A stretch of 64,000 nt of DNA from contig NZ_VOHL01000002.1 of the NCBI RefSeq assembly GCF_007859195.1, forward strand, positions 62,001 through 126,000, given 5' to 3'. The translations under genes and the position numbers were made by a program. The stretch's first letter is position 1, and every line of letters starts with the position of its first letter. Under the pieces are notes generated by a model, which saw only the letters and a list, made by a program, of their open reading frames with translations, was not told where the DNA came from and did no database searches. Source of the DNA: Streptococcus cuniculipharyngis (lineage in GTDB: Bacteria; Bacillota; Bacilli; Lactobacillales; Streptococcaceae). Below are positions 37,673 to 46,020 of this stretch, in pieces.

Positions 37673-38635
37673 CTATTGCTGACCAGTTGCCAAATCCAAG
37701 ACCCTCATCACCGCTCGGCTATGGTCCAACATGGCTTGGGCCAAGACGCGATTATCTTGAGCCAATATATCCCTAAAGGTCATAAATTCATCAGCCATCC
37801 GGTGAGGCTGACGATTTAGGGTGACCCTTTCTTCTGCCTGACCATTCAGCCTAATGCTGACCTCTGGTAAACTGTTGGTTGGCCCATGAACCGTTAGAGA
37901 GCCTTTATTGCCCTGAATGGTAGAACTAATCACCGCACTCGAATCCTTGGAGCCGATACAGACCACCTTAAAGGCTTGATAGTCCATGATGAGCATGCCT
38001 GAGGTGTCCACGCCCTTTTCCATATTGGCAAGGTAGTTAACTGACACCGGTGAGCCAAACAGGCCTACGACCAAATGGATGTTATAAATATTCAAATCAC
38101 GCAAGGCACCGCCCCCCTGTTTGGGATCAAAGGCAGGAGCAATTTCTCCTTGCTTAAAAGCATCATAGCGAGATGAATACTGGGAATAATTACAGGTCAC
38201 AATTTTTAAGTCACCCAGCTCTGGTAAACGCTCTTTCAACCAAAAGAAGTTGGGCAAGTACTGGTTGGTAATGGCTTCAAGCAAGAACAGCTGACGCTCT
38301 GCCGCTAGAGTGACCAGGTCTTCCAGTTCCTCTGCCCGCAAGGTAAAGGGCTTCTCACAAATGACATGTTTTCCAGCCAAGAGAGCCTCTTTGGCGTAAG
38401 CATAGTGAAGATGATTGGGCAGGGCCACATAAACCGTATCCACTGCAGGATTGGACAAAATCGCCTCATAATCACTGCTTGCCTGCTCAATCCCATACTG
38501 ACGAGCCAATTCTTCAGCCGTGGCTAAACTTCTAGGCGTTGACAAGATAGCTACCAAATCAATGCCATCAATCTCTTGTAAAACTGGCAAGACCTCCTTG
38601 ACAATCATGCCTGTCCCAAGTAGGGCTAGTTTCAT
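37673..38635 (-). CDS. Gfo/Idh/MocA family oxidoreductase
   Basis: 320 residues. N-terminal Rossmann fold (LALLGTGMIVKEVLPVL), the family EKP motif in HVICEKPFTLRAEE, and the C-terminal alpha/beta domain with GGGALRDLNIYN. An NAD(P)-dependent dehydrogenase of sugar- or inositol-like substrates; exact substrate unknown. The ATG at 38635 has AAGGAGG 7 nt upstream. It follows the ASCH gene by 10 nt and is the last gene of a run from metG. Confidence 0.88.
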   Translation of the reverse strand: MKLALLGTGMIVKEVLPVLQEIDGIDLVAILSTPRSLATAEELARQYGIEQASSDYEAILSNPAVDTVYVALPNHLHYAYAKEALLAGKHVICEKPFTLRAEELEDLVTLAAERQLFLLEAITNQYLPNFFWLKERLPELGDLKIVTCNYSQYSSRYDAFKQGEIAPAFDPKQGGGALRDLNIYNIHLVVGLFGSPVSVNYLANMEKGVDTSGMLIMDYQAFKVVCIGSKDSSAVISSTIQGNKGSLTVHGPTNSLPEVSIRLNGQAEERVTLNRQPHRMADEFMTFRDILAQDNRVLAQAMLDHSRAVMRVLDLATGQQ

Positions 38636-38645
38636 TTTTTCCTCC

Positions 38646-39092
38646 TTATGGCCGATAAACGACTTCAAATTCTTCACAAACCACCAAGCTATCCTCGGTA
38701 AAGGTCAGACCATCTGCAGCAAGCCACTGGCTAAATAAATCCCAATGAACCTGACGCCAGTAGGTCAAACTACGGTCACCTTCGCCCTCCTTGTAGGCAT
38801 GGTCGGCTGACACCTCCTTAAAGGGCAAAACAGTCACCTTACTGGTCTTGATGATACACACGGGTTCATCCTTACTATTGAGAATGACACTGTAAGGACT
38901 CTCATCACTACTTGGCAAAGCCTCATCATGAATCAGATATTCATCATAGGCCGAAGCGGTTGCTGTCTTTTGCCCCGCCAAGACCAACTGAGCCAATTCA
39001 TCTGGCATGGCACCAAACTGCCAGGCCTCCATCTGCCCGTCACAATCAGGATTGATGGCTTGGTAGGCCTTAATCATTTCTTCTACTGTCAT
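38646..39092 (-). CDS. ASCH domain protein
   Basis: 148 residues. The ASCH fold (PUA-like beta barrel that binds RNA or nucleotides) is seen in AWQFGAMPDELAQLVLAGQKTATASAYDEY and the closing GDRSLTYWRQVHWDLFSQW. Small stand-alone ASCH proteins are proposed RNA-binding or amidohydrolase enzymes; function here is not known. It sits 10 nt from both neighbours in a compact minus-strand run. Confidence 0.88.
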   Translation of the reverse strand: MTVEEMIKAYQAINPDCDGQMEAWQFGAMPDELAQLVLAGQKTATASAYDEYLIHDEALPSSDESPYSVILNSKDEPVCIIKTSKVTVLPFKEVSADHAYKEGEGDRSLTYWRQVHWDLFSQWLAADGLTFTEDSLVVCEEFEVVYRP

Positions 39093-39102
39093 CAGTCACT
39101 CC

Positions 39103-39801
39103 TTACTTCAAACTCCAACCACCGTCAATGGTGACAATCTGTCCCTGCATGGATTGAGCTTTTCCACTAGCTAAAAACAAGGTTAGCTCTGCGATTTCCT
39201 CCGGTTGAGACCAACGACCAATCGGTGTCTGCTCCGCCACCCAATCAGCCAAGCCCCCCTCCTCAAAGTCACTCTGGGTCATACCTGTCTGAACAGCTCC
39301 CGGTGCAATCCCAAAAATCTGAATCTTGTCCTTGGCATAATCCAGAGCCAGCTGCTTGGTCAAACCAGCCAAGGCATGCTTACTGGCCGTATAGGCTGCT
39401 CCACCACCACCAGCCAAATGACTAGCAATCGAGCACATGTTGATGATAATTCCCACCTGTCTCTCGACCATATCTGGTAGGTAGTGGCGGATAAGTTTGA
39501 CCGTGGCAAAGAAGTTGATGGCAAATACTCGGTCAAACTCAGCCTCGTCCACAGCCAAGAGGGGTTGATAAGCGTCTAAAACACCTGCCGTATTGCAGAG
39601 AATGTCCAGCTTTGGCACCTGCTCAAAAAGAGGCCCTAGGTCCTCTTGTAAATCTAAGCCGACGAAGTGAAAATCACCTGTCAAGTCAGGAGCTGGGATT
39701 TTATCCAGCCCATAGACCCGATAACCTTGAGCCAAAAAGGCTCGTGCCTGAGCCAGACCAATCCCACTAGCCACTCCTGTCACCAAGACAGTCTTAGTCA
39801 T
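39103..39801 (-). CDS. Short-chain dehydrogenase/reductase
   Basis: 232 residues. Rossmann motif TGVASGIG at residues 8-15, the NTAG-type motif as CNTAGVL, and catalytic Ser...Tyr-x-x-x-Lys as SIASHLAGGGGAAYTASKHA. Resembles 3-oxoacyl-ACP reductase paralogues, but it is not in a fatty-acid cluster, so substrate is unknown. It overlaps DUF2829 by 8 nt upstream. Confidence 0.9.
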   Translation of the reverse strand: MTKTVLVTGVASGIGLAQARAFLAQGYRVYGLDKIPAPDLTGDFHFVGLDLQEDLGPLFEQVPKLDILCNTAGVLDAYQPLLAVDEAEFDRVFAINFFATVKLIRHYLPDMVERQVGIIINMCSIASHLAGGGGAAYTASKHALAGLTKQLALDYAKDKIQIFGIAPGAVQTGMTQSDFEEGGLADWVAEQTPIGRWSQPEEIAELTLFLASGKAQSMQGQIVTIDGGWSLK

Positions 39802-40030
39802 GGACTTCCACCCAGTCGGTCGCTAAGACATCGCAGGGAGTGGGGCTCCACATGGAAAATCCTTCACCCTCTCCAGTCACATTGATAAGAAAATAAGGAG
39901 TTGCTTCTAGCTTTTTCCCGTGAACCTCAATGGTGTCAAAGAGCTGAATATAGTTTTCAGCCCCTCCCCAACCCGTACGAACATACTTTTTCTTGGCTTT
40001 TAGACCAGGTAAGATTTCTTCAAAAGTCAT
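39794..40030 (-). CDS. DUF2829 protein
   Basis: 78 residues, one DUF2829 domain: FEEILPGLKAKKKYVRTGWGGAENYIQL at the start and WSPTPCDVLATDWVEV at the end. The family is widespread in phages and Firmicutes, function unknown; a nucleotide- or base-binding role is speculative. It starts 11 nt after metG and overlaps the SDR gene, so it is on the metG transcript. Confidence 0.82.
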   Translation of the reverse strand: MTFEEILPGLKAKKKYVRTGWGGAENYIQLFDTIEVHGKKLEATPYFLINVTGEGEGFSMWSPTPCDVLATDWVEVHD

Positions 40031-40041
40031 CACTCTTCCTC

Positions 40042-42036
40042 CTAGCCGATGAGGCTACCATTTGGCACTTGGTCATCAACTGTCAAGACCGTCAAGACTC
40101 CCTCATGCTCAGCAGATAAAATCATGCCTTGACTGATGAGTCCCATCATTTTTCTTGGTTTCAAATTGGCAACGATTTGCAACTTCTTACCCACTAGTTC
40201 TTGCTCGTTAGGGCAATATTTAGCAATACCTGATAAAATCTGACGATCCGTACCGTCACCTGCATCCAAGCGGAATTTAAGCAGTTTATCAGAACCTTCA
40301 ACTTTTTCCACTGCCTTAACTTGCGCCACACGGATTTCCACAGCGTCAAAACTATCAAACTTAATCTCTGGCTTGCTTGAGGTCAAGCTAACTTTTTCAG
40401 GATCCCAGTCAGTTTCTTCTTGTGGTTTTCCTGCTTCCATTTGTGCCTTGATATAGCCAATTTCTTCTTCCATTTCCAAACGTGGGAAAATCGGACTACC
40501 TTTTTTAACCACGCTTAATCCTTTTGGCAAATCAGCTAGGCTCAGCTTGCTTAAACTTGTGACACTTTCCATGCCCAACTGCTCCATAATGGCTTGGCTG
40601 GTCGCCATCATAAATGGCTGAATCAAATGTGCCACCACTCGCAAACTCGCCGCCAAATGGCTCATGCTACTCGCTAACTCAGCTACTTTGCTCTCGTCCT
40701 TAACCAAAAGCCAGGGAGCTGTTTCGTCAATATACTTATTGGTGCGAGAAATGATGTTCCAAATAGCTTCCAAGGCACGAGGGTAGTCAACAGCTTCCAT
40801 CTGCTCATGGTATTGGGCCACCTCTTGGGCTATGAAATCGGTCAGCAGACCATCAACAGCAGTCACATGACCGGCATAAGCTGGTACCTGTCCATCAAAG
40901 TACTTGTTAATCATAGCAACTGTACGATTGAGCAGATTTCCCAAATCATTGGCTAATTCATAGTTAATGCGACCAACATAGTCTTCAGGAGTAAAGGTAC
41001 CATCACTCCCAACAGGCAAACTCCGCATGAGGTAATACCGCAGGGGATCAAGTCCATACCGCTCTACCAGCATTTCAGGATAGACCACATTGCCCTTGGA
41101 CTTGGACATCTTACCATCCTTCATGACAAACCAGCCATGGGCAACCAAACGTTTAGGAAGTGGCAAATCAAGCGCCATGAGAATAATTGGCCAGTAAATA
41201 GAGTGGAAACGCAAAATATCCTTACCAATCATATGAACATCAGCCGGCCAGAATTGGTCAAATTGACTACTATCAGCCTGACCATAGCCAAGGGCTGTGA
41301 TATAGTTAACCAAGGCATCAATCCAGACGTAAACCACATGTTTAGGGTCTGATGGGACAGGTACTCCCCAAGTAAAGGTCGTACGAGAAACCGCCAAATC
41401 CTCCAAACCTGGTTCGATAAAGTTTTTTAACATCTCATTCATCCGACCAGCTGGCTGGATAAATTCTGGATGTTCTTGGTAATAAGCCACCAAACGGTCG
41501 GCATACTTGCTCAAGCGTAAGAAATAAGACGCCTCTGAAACCCACTCAACTTCATGACCTGATGGGGCAATCCCCCCTGTCACCTTGCCTGTTTCATCAC
41601 GAAAAACCTCTGCCAATTGGCTCTCAGTGAAAAACTCCTCATCAGACACCGAATACCAGCCAGAATATTCTCCCAAATAAATATCATCTTGAGACAAAAG
41701 ACGCTCAAAAATTTGCCCCACCACCTGCTCATGATAATCATCGGTCGTGCGGATAAATTTATCATAGGAAATATCCAAGAGCTGCCAAAGGTCTTTAACA
41801 CCTGCGGCCATCTGATCCACATAGGCTTGCGGCTCTAAACCTGCTTCTGCGGCCTTATCTTGAATTTTCTGACCATGCTCGTCCAGACCTGTCAAATAAA
41901 ACACATCATACCCCATGAGGCGTTTGTAACGAGCCAAAACATCGCAGGCAATAGTGGTGTAGGCTGACCCAATATGCAGTTTCCCTGACGGATAATAAAT
42001 CGGAGTGGTAATATAAAATGATTTCTTGTCAGTCAT
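40042..42036 (-). CDS. metG: Methionyl-tRNA synthetase
   Basis: Charges elongator and initiator tRNA(Met). 664 residues. HIGH motif as HIGSAYT near residue 22, KMSKS as GKMSKSKGN near 300, anticodon-binding helices, and a C-terminal EMAP/Trbp111 tRNA-binding domain ([29 protein letters not shown]). The ATG at 42036 follows AGAGGAAAG; the longer reading begins in the SD. It begins a tight run metG-DUF2829-SDR-ASCH-Gfo. A TG-extended TATAAT lies upstream. Confidence 0.98.
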   Translation of the reverse strand: MTDKKSFYITTPIYYPSGKLHIGSAYTTIACDVLARYKRLMGYDVFYLTGLDEHGQKIQDKAAEAGLEPQAYVDQMAAGVKDLWQLLDISYDKFIRTTDDYHEQVVGQIFERLLSQDDIYLGEYSGWYSVSDEEFFTESQLAEVFRDETGKVTGGIAPSGHEVEWVSEASYFLRLSKYADRLVAYYQEHPEFIQPAGRMNEMLKNFIEPGLEDLAVSRTTFTWGVPVPSDPKHVVYVWIDALVNYITALGYGQADSSQFDQFWPADVHMIGKDILRFHSIYWPIILMALDLPLPKRLVAHGWFVMKDGKMSKSKGNVVYPEMLVERYGLDPLRYYLMRSLPVGSDGTFTPEDYVGRINYELANDLGNLLNRTVAMINKYFDGQVPAYAGHVTAVDGLLTDFIAQEVAQYHEQMEAVDYPRALEAIWNIISRTNKYIDETAPWLLVKDESKVAELASSMSHLAASLRVVAHLIQPFMMATSQAIMEQLGMESVTSLSKLSLADLPKGLSVVKKGSPIFPRLEMEEEIGYIKAQMEAGKPQEETDWDPEKVSLTSSKPEIKFDSFDAVEIRVAQVKAVEKVEGSDKLLKFRLDAGDGTDRQILSGIAKYCPNEQELVGKKLQIVANLKPRKMMGLISQGMILSAEHEGVLTVLTVDDQVPNGSLIG

Positions 42037-42070
42037 TTCTTTCCTCTTTCTTGTCATCTATAATCAGTTC

Positions 42071-42079
42071 ATTATACCA
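42071..42079 (-). promoter_or_regulatory. Extended -10 of metG
   Basis: TGGTATAAT on the minus strand (TATAAT at 42071-42076); no good -35. It is about 35 nt upstream of the metG start. Confidence 0.65.
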
Positions 42080-42139
42080 CAAAAAGCAGTAAATTCCCAT
42101 CAAGAAAGAGCGTAAGACAAAACTCGTTCTCAGCCACAA

Positions 42140-42179
42140 AAAAAGCTAGAGATTCCCAATAGCGGAACTCTAGCTTTTT
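42140..42179. terminator. Hairpin at the 3' end of the IS1182-type remnant
   Basis: 12-bp perfect stem (42140-42151 with 42168-42179) with a 16-nt loop. It overlaps the transposase stop and probably is the element's own terminator, read on the minus strand. Confidence 0.75.
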
Positions 42180-42885
42180 AGTTTTGAGTTGTTCTCTCAT
42201 TGTATTTTAGAAGATTATTGGCCATGAGTACCAATCCCATGTCAATTGTCACCTGACGTTTGCCTCTTAAGTTACATCTCTTGTAGCCCAAACAAGCCTT
42301 TACCTGCCCAAAGACAGGTTCCACATCAATCTTGCGTTGATCGAAAATCTGTCTACCTTCGGGAGATAAAAGCACTTGGCATTCTTTAGCTTTTAAGTGT
42401 TGATAACGTTCGTTGATATACAGTCCCTTTTGAGGGGCTAATTCAGGTTCATCGGCGTAGTAAACCTTGATTTCCTGTTGAAAGTCCGTCTGTGTTTTCT
42501 GATGGTTGACATGGTGAAAACGATAGCACCACCCGTCAGGATGAGTATAGCTATCCTCTTTGTCATCATAGTACTAATTCGCTAAGTTCCTAGCTGACTG
42601 TGTATACTTTTTCTTCTGTTCCTCATCAAACATGGCATACTGAATCAAATGGTTCACATTGTTTTCATCTAAACGAAGAAGGTTCTCTTCACTGCCATAT
42701 CCAGCATCTGCGACAACGGTCTTCACATCATGTGGGTAGGTTTCGAGAAATGGCAAAAGAGTTTTAGTGTCTGTCGGATTTGGGAAAACATCATAGTGAA
42801 GAACAAATTGCTTCTCAGTAGCGATTTGAAGATTGTATCCAGCCTTGAGTTGACCATTTGTAGTGACTGGCATTAGAAATGGAAA
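42178..42885 (-). pseudogene. IS1182-type transposase, 5'-truncated with an in-frame amber stop
   Basis: The C-terminal half of a DDE transposase: NGQLKAGYNLQIATE, then VVADAGYGSEENL (DDE Asp region) and, further on, KIDVEPVFGQVKACLGYKR with its Glu near the C-terminus. The two open segments (42574-about 42885 and 42178-42573) are in the same frame, separated only by one TAG at 42574-42576 after NLAN, where intact copies have a codon. The N-terminal half is missing, and the remaining sequence begins right at the terminator hairpin of the hydrolase gene. Exact element and ends are not determined. Confidence 0.85.
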
Positions 42886-42927
42886 AGCTCTTGAAAAAAG
42901 TGAAAATTTCATTTTTCCAAGAGCTTT
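42883..42927 (-). terminator. Terminator after the alpha/beta hydrolase gene
   Basis: Long hairpin: 11-bp outer stem (42883-42893 with 42917-42927) and a further AT-rich inner stem. It lies 26 nt after the hydrolase stop at the edge of the IS remnant. Confidence 0.7.
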
Positions 42928-42953
42928 TTAGCGTGTTTATTTTTCTGCTTTCG

Positions 42954-44306
42954 TTATTCTGAGGATTTTTCGTCAAGAGTTTTGAAAAATTCTGCTTTGA
43001 GGCGATAATAGTCTTTACTAGCTTGGCTGGTAGCATCTGCTGTAAAAAAGGCGTGAGGTTGTTTCCCATAGGTTTGCTGGTCTGGAATAAAGAGAGTAGA
43101 CGGCACACCCAATGCAGTAAGTCGTTGATGATAATCTTGAGCTTGGTCACCAAAGCTACCGTAATTCCCTTCTGTGAGGAGGGTTGGTGGAAAATCTGCT
43201 GTGATGAGGCTAATCAGGTTATTTTTGGCGACAAAATCATCGTCTAAAGCGATTTGAGATTGTTGGGTATAAGAAGCTAGGGATTGACCAAAGATGTAAT
43301 TATGTAAGGCAGACGATTGGACCGTTCGACTGGTTCGGCTAGGATCTAGGGCTGGTGCTTCAAGGACCAATGCCTTGATTTGAGATTTACTAAGAACAGG
43401 CTCTAGACCTAAGGTTTTAGCATGGTCAGGGTTAAGTTGGGCTGTGATAAAGTTACCGACCAAGTTAGCACCGGCACTACTTCCAGCAAAAATCAGTTGA
43501 TTGGTCGAAATTCCCAGTTCTTCTTGGTGTTCTTGGAGGTAGGCTAGAGCTTGACTGGCTTGGATGACTGGAACAGGGTTCTTGTACTCTGGAGCCAGAG
43601 CGTAGTTGATGGAAACGAGGTTATAGCCCATGTCAAGAACCTGCTTAAAATAAATGAGCTCGCCATTTTCTTCCCCCTTAGCATTAGGGTCGCCAGACAT
43701 CTTATCACCAGCAATAAACCCACCACCATGAAAAAAGACATAGGTTGGTCTTTCACGACTATCCGCCCCCTTATGACGGATAATATCCAGAAAACTTCGA
43801 GGATACTCTGTTGCATAAGCAATGTCTTTTTGATGTTCAAATTGGTCACCAAAATTAAGGGTCAGTTCAGAATTAGGTTCAAAGCTATTAGTAGTAGGAG
43901 TGCTTGCCTGATAGTAGCTCAAGAAGAGAGTTGGATCCACAGCTTGGTAACTGATGGTCACAAGGAGGAGGCTAATGAGGCCACAAACTCCTGCCTTCAA
44001 CCAGGTTAGGTAGTTTTTCTTGGTTGACAAAGACATGATGACTAGGGCAGAGAGGATAATGGTTACTACCTGTCCGACAAACCAAATCCAAGGTGTCGGA
44101 AAAGTAAGATAGATGCTCATCAGACCTGCGGAAATGAGGCCCAGGTAGAAGAATCTGTTTTTGGAGGAGCGGTGCAACCAAGCTAATCCGATAAGGACTA
44201 CGATAAGGAGTATGGTTAAGACGATACTGTCTTTAAAGAGGATACTCCGAGCTAGGACAAGGCCAATGCTGACGAGAGCAGCTAAGAGGTTAACGAATCG
44301 GGACAT
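42954..44306 (-). CDS. Membrane-anchored alpha/beta hydrolase (HSL-type esterase)
   Basis: 450 residues. Four to five N-terminal membrane helices (residues about 5-125), then an extracytoplasmic alpha/beta hydrolase of the hormone-sensitive-lipase class: oxyanion motif FFHGGGFIAG, nucleophile Ser in FAGSSAGANL, and a likely C-terminal His in GKQPHAFF. The ATG at 44306 follows AAAGGA. Divergently read TetR gene and palindromic operator argue for repression by that regulator. Substrate unknown; esters outside the cell are plausible. Confidence 0.85.
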   Translation of the reverse strand: MSRFVNLLAALVSIGLVLARSILFKDSIVLTILLIVVLIGLAWLHRSSKNRFFYLGLISAGLMSIYLTFPTPWIWFVGQVVTIILSALVIMSLSTKKNYLTWLKAGVCGLISLLLVTISYQAVDPTLFLSYYQASTPTTNSFEPNSELTLNFGDQFEHQKDIAYATEYPRSFLDIIRHKGADSRERPTYVFFHGGGFIAGDKMSGDPNAKGEENGELIYFKQVLDMGYNLVSINYALAPEYKNPVPVIQASQALAYLQEHQEELGISTNQLIFAGSSAGANLVGNFITAQLNPDHAKTLGLEPVLSKSQIKALVLEAPALDPSRTSRTVQSSALHNYIFGQSLASYTQQSQIALDDDFVAKNNLISLITADFPPTLLTEGNYGSFGDQAQDYHQRLTALGVPSTLFIPDQQTYGKQPHAFFTADATSQASKDYYRLKAEFFKTLDEKSSE

Positions 44307-44338
44307 TGAATTTTTCCTTTCAAAATGATTGACAGCCA

Positions 44339-44358
44339 GATGAAACAAATGTATCATC
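44339..44358. promoter_or_regulatory. Candidate TetR operator O1
   Basis: Imperfect palindrome of form GATGA-n-ACA-nn-TGT-n-TCATC, 16 of 20 bases symmetric, just downstream of the hydrolase -10 so that bound repressor would cover the start of transcription. Confidence 0.65.
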
Positions 44359-44365
44359 TTTAAGT

Positions 44366-44395
44366 AATATACCTCAAACTGTTTTCGGTTGTCAA
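44366..44395 (-). promoter_or_regulatory. Promoter of the alpha/beta hydrolase gene
   Basis: Minus-strand TTGACA (44390-44395) and TATATT (44366-44371), 18 nt apart. Confidence 0.75.
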
Positions 44396-44408
44396 CGCTT
44401 TGGCAGAA

Positions 44409-44436
44409 GATGAAACAATCTAGAGGTGTTTGTATC
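44409..44436. promoter_or_regulatory. Candidate second TetR half-site pair
   Basis: GATGAAACA at 44409-44417 repeats the left half of O1; TGTTTGTATC about 9 nt later is a degenerate inverse copy. It lies just before the tetR start. Confidence 0.4.
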
Positions 44437-44452
44437 AGAAAGGAAGTCGAGT

Positions 44453-44965
44453 ATGCAGGAAAATCAGTACATCGTCAGAGAAAGTCTAACCCAGGCACTC
44501 TTTTTGTTGATGGCAGAACAAGAACTGAACACGATTCGAGTGACCGATTTGGTCCGTAAGGCAGGCGTTGGTCGTGTGTCGTTTTACCGAAATTTTTCAA
44601 ATAAGGAAGATATTATTATTAGTTATCTTAAAGGAAAATCAGCAGAATTATTAGAAGAAAGCAAAACAAGTCAGACACCATCTGAGTTAACCGTTTTTAA
44701 GTTTCTCCATCAGTTGAAAGATGATTTATTAGTGATTCACAAGCAGGGTTTAGGTCATTTGTTGTATCAGGAAATTATCGATTATAATAGGCAGACGGCC
44801 TATGATTTGGGACTTGACTTAAGTTCTTATGAGTTAAGTTTTCATTCAGGAGCTGCATGGGGGGTCATTGATTGTTGGCTAAGTCAAGGCATGGTGGATA
44901 GCCCAGAGGAAGTTCATAGACAATTTAATCCTTTTAATCTTGAAACAAATCGTCAACTGGATTAG
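44453..44965 (+). CDS. TetR family transcriptional regulator
   Basis: 170 residues. N-terminal HTH: LTQALFLLMAEQELNTIRVTDLVRKAGVGRVSFYRNFSNKEDII, with the characteristic V-S-F-Y-R-x-F-x-N-K-E recognition segment. The C-terminal ligand domain resembles the TetR_C group (SGAAWGVIDCWLSQGM). The ATG at 44453 follows AAGGAAG. Divergent from the hydrolase gene with a palindrome between, so probably its repressor. Ligand unknown. Confidence 0.9.
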   Translation: MQENQYIVRESLTQALFLLMAEQELNTIRVTDLVRKAGVGRVSFYRNFSNKEDIIISYLKGKSAELLEESKTSQTPSELTVFKFLHQLKDDLLVIHKQGLGHLLYQEIIDYNRQTAYDLGLDLSSYELSFHSGAAWGVIDCWLSQGMVDSPEEVHRQFNPFNLETNRQLD

Positions 44966-45067
44966 ACAGGGATTGCGTTGGATAAGTGTCAAATTTACTA
45001 CTGACAGTCTTCAAATTAGCTTGTAATCAACCATTTTGCTTAGATTAGAGATATCTTGTCTTAGTTA

Positions 45068-45124
45068 CTTGAATCCCAGAGTGAGCTGGTCTCCCAACTG
45101 GCAGAGTTACAGGATCAGTTGTAA
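45068..45124 (+). pseudogene. Possible C-terminal remnant of a coiled-coil protein
   Basis: In one frame the sequence reads LLESQSELVSQLAELQDQL followed by TAA, a heptad pattern seen at the C-termini of ABC-F or other coiled-coil proteins. A stop codon interrupts the frame directly upstream. Too short to name. Confidence 0.3.
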
Positions 45125-45158
45125 GCTACTAGCCTTTCTTAGCCAAGTTGAAAAAACA

Positions 45159-45205
45159 AAAACAGCTATTCCTCAGGCTCAGGCTAGCTTAAGGGCAGCT
45201 GTTTT
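45159..45205 (+). terminator. Hairpin terminator in the accessory spacer
   Basis: 9-bp stem (45159-45167 with 45197-45205) ending in TTTT, around a 29-nt loop. It may have ended the tetR transcript or the lost gene. Confidence 0.6.
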
Positions 45206-45309
45206 ATGATTGATTTGAGAAACCACCTAAACACTATGGTTGACTGATAAAGTCTAAAATCATATGGGATAGCCTTTCTAAATGGTTTATTGAGCAATGC
45301 TATTTTACA

Positions 45310-45360
45310 AAGGAGATCATAACCATGCAAAAAAGCAACGGCAAATCCGTTGCTTTTTTT
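45310..45360 (+). other. Isolated SD and start codon running into a terminator
   Basis: AAGGAG at 45310-45315, 9 nt, then ATG at 45325; four nucleotides into the reading frame begins the terminator at 45329. The frame remains open for 37 codons into the hpf 3' end but is probably not a gene. Best seen as a decapitated gene start or as a leader peptide. Confidence 0.35.
45329..45360. terminator. Bidirectional terminator beside hpf
   Basis: 13-bp stem (45329-45341 with 45347-45359), 5-nt loop, A and T runs. It lies 36 nt beyond the hpf stop on the minus strand. Confidence 0.88.
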
Positions 45361-45395
45361 GGAGACAAGGAATTATTGTCCCAGACTCTCACAGA

Positions 45396-45944
45396 TTATT
45401 TTGCTTCAATCAAGCCAACATTACCATCTTCACGGTAGTAGAGCACATTGGTACTATTGTCATCGGCATCAATGTAGATGAAGAAATCATGGCCCAAAAG
45501 TTCCATCTGAAGTAGAGCCTCATCCACTGTCATTGGTTTAAGGTCAATATTTTTGGTGCGAACAACCTTCAAGCCCACCTGGTCTTCCTGACTTTCACCC
45601 TCAAACTCCGGTGTAAAGACTTGGCCAGTGGCTACTTTTTCACGGTGTTTCTTCGCAATTTTTGTTTTATTTTTACGGATTTGACGTTCAATTTTATCAA
45701 CCACTAAGTCAATCGAACCGTACATATCCTGTGAAACATCTTCCGCACGAAGGGTCAAACTTCCCAGAGGAATGGTCACTTCAACCTTGGCAGTTTTTTC
45801 TCGATAAACCTTGAGATTGACACGAGCAGTCAATTCTTGATCCGCATGGAAATATTTTTCAACCTTAGCTAGTTTATCTTCAACATAGGCCTGAAGGGCT
45901 TCTGTTACCTCAATGTTTTCACCACGAACCTTATAGTTAATCAT
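45396..45944 (-). CDS. hpf: Long-form ribosome hibernation-promoting factor
   Basis: 182 residues. N-terminal HPF/RaiA domain that binds 30S subunits (INYKVRGENIEVTEALQAYVEDKLAKVEKYF), a linker and a C-terminal domain that dimerises 70S into 100S ribosomes (KNIDLKPMTVDEALLQMELLGHDFFIYIDA). The ATG at 45944 gives the usual MIxY start and the better SD spacing. It follows comFC in the direction of transcription but has its own consensus promoter. Confidence 0.96.
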   Translation of the reverse strand: MINYKVRGENIEVTEALQAYVEDKLAKVEKYFHADQELTARVNLKVYREKTAKVEVTIPLGSLTLRAEDVSQDMYGSIDLVVDKIERQIRKNKTKIAKKHREKVATGQVFTPEFEGESQEDQVGLKVVRTKNIDLKPMTVDEALLQMELLGHDFFIYIDADDNSTNVLYYREDGNVGLIEAK

Positions 45945-45987
45945 AAGCATTACCTCTTTTCTAATTAACTGCTTTTTCTATATATTC

Positions 45988-46016
45988 ATTATACCGTTTT
46001 CAAGAAAAAAAGACAA
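45988..46016 (-). promoter_or_regulatory. hpf promoter
   Basis: Minus-strand TTGTCT (46011-46016) and TATAAT (45988-45993), 17 nt apart. Confidence 0.8.
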
Positions 46017-46020
46017 GATT

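Larger units (their letters stand above)
44966..45395. other. Gene-poor accessory spacer with debris
   Basis: About 430 bases without an intact gene. It holds a C-terminal coding fragment (45068-45124), a hairpin terminator (45159-45205), a weak promoter-like pair, an isolated SD plus ATG (45310-45327) and a strong terminator (45329-45360). The base composition is like its surroundings. Confidence 0.6.

Noticed and set aside
42815-43153. 112-residue frame across the IS remnant and hydrolase end
   Set aside because: Out of frame with both, crosses a terminator, and contains no domain.
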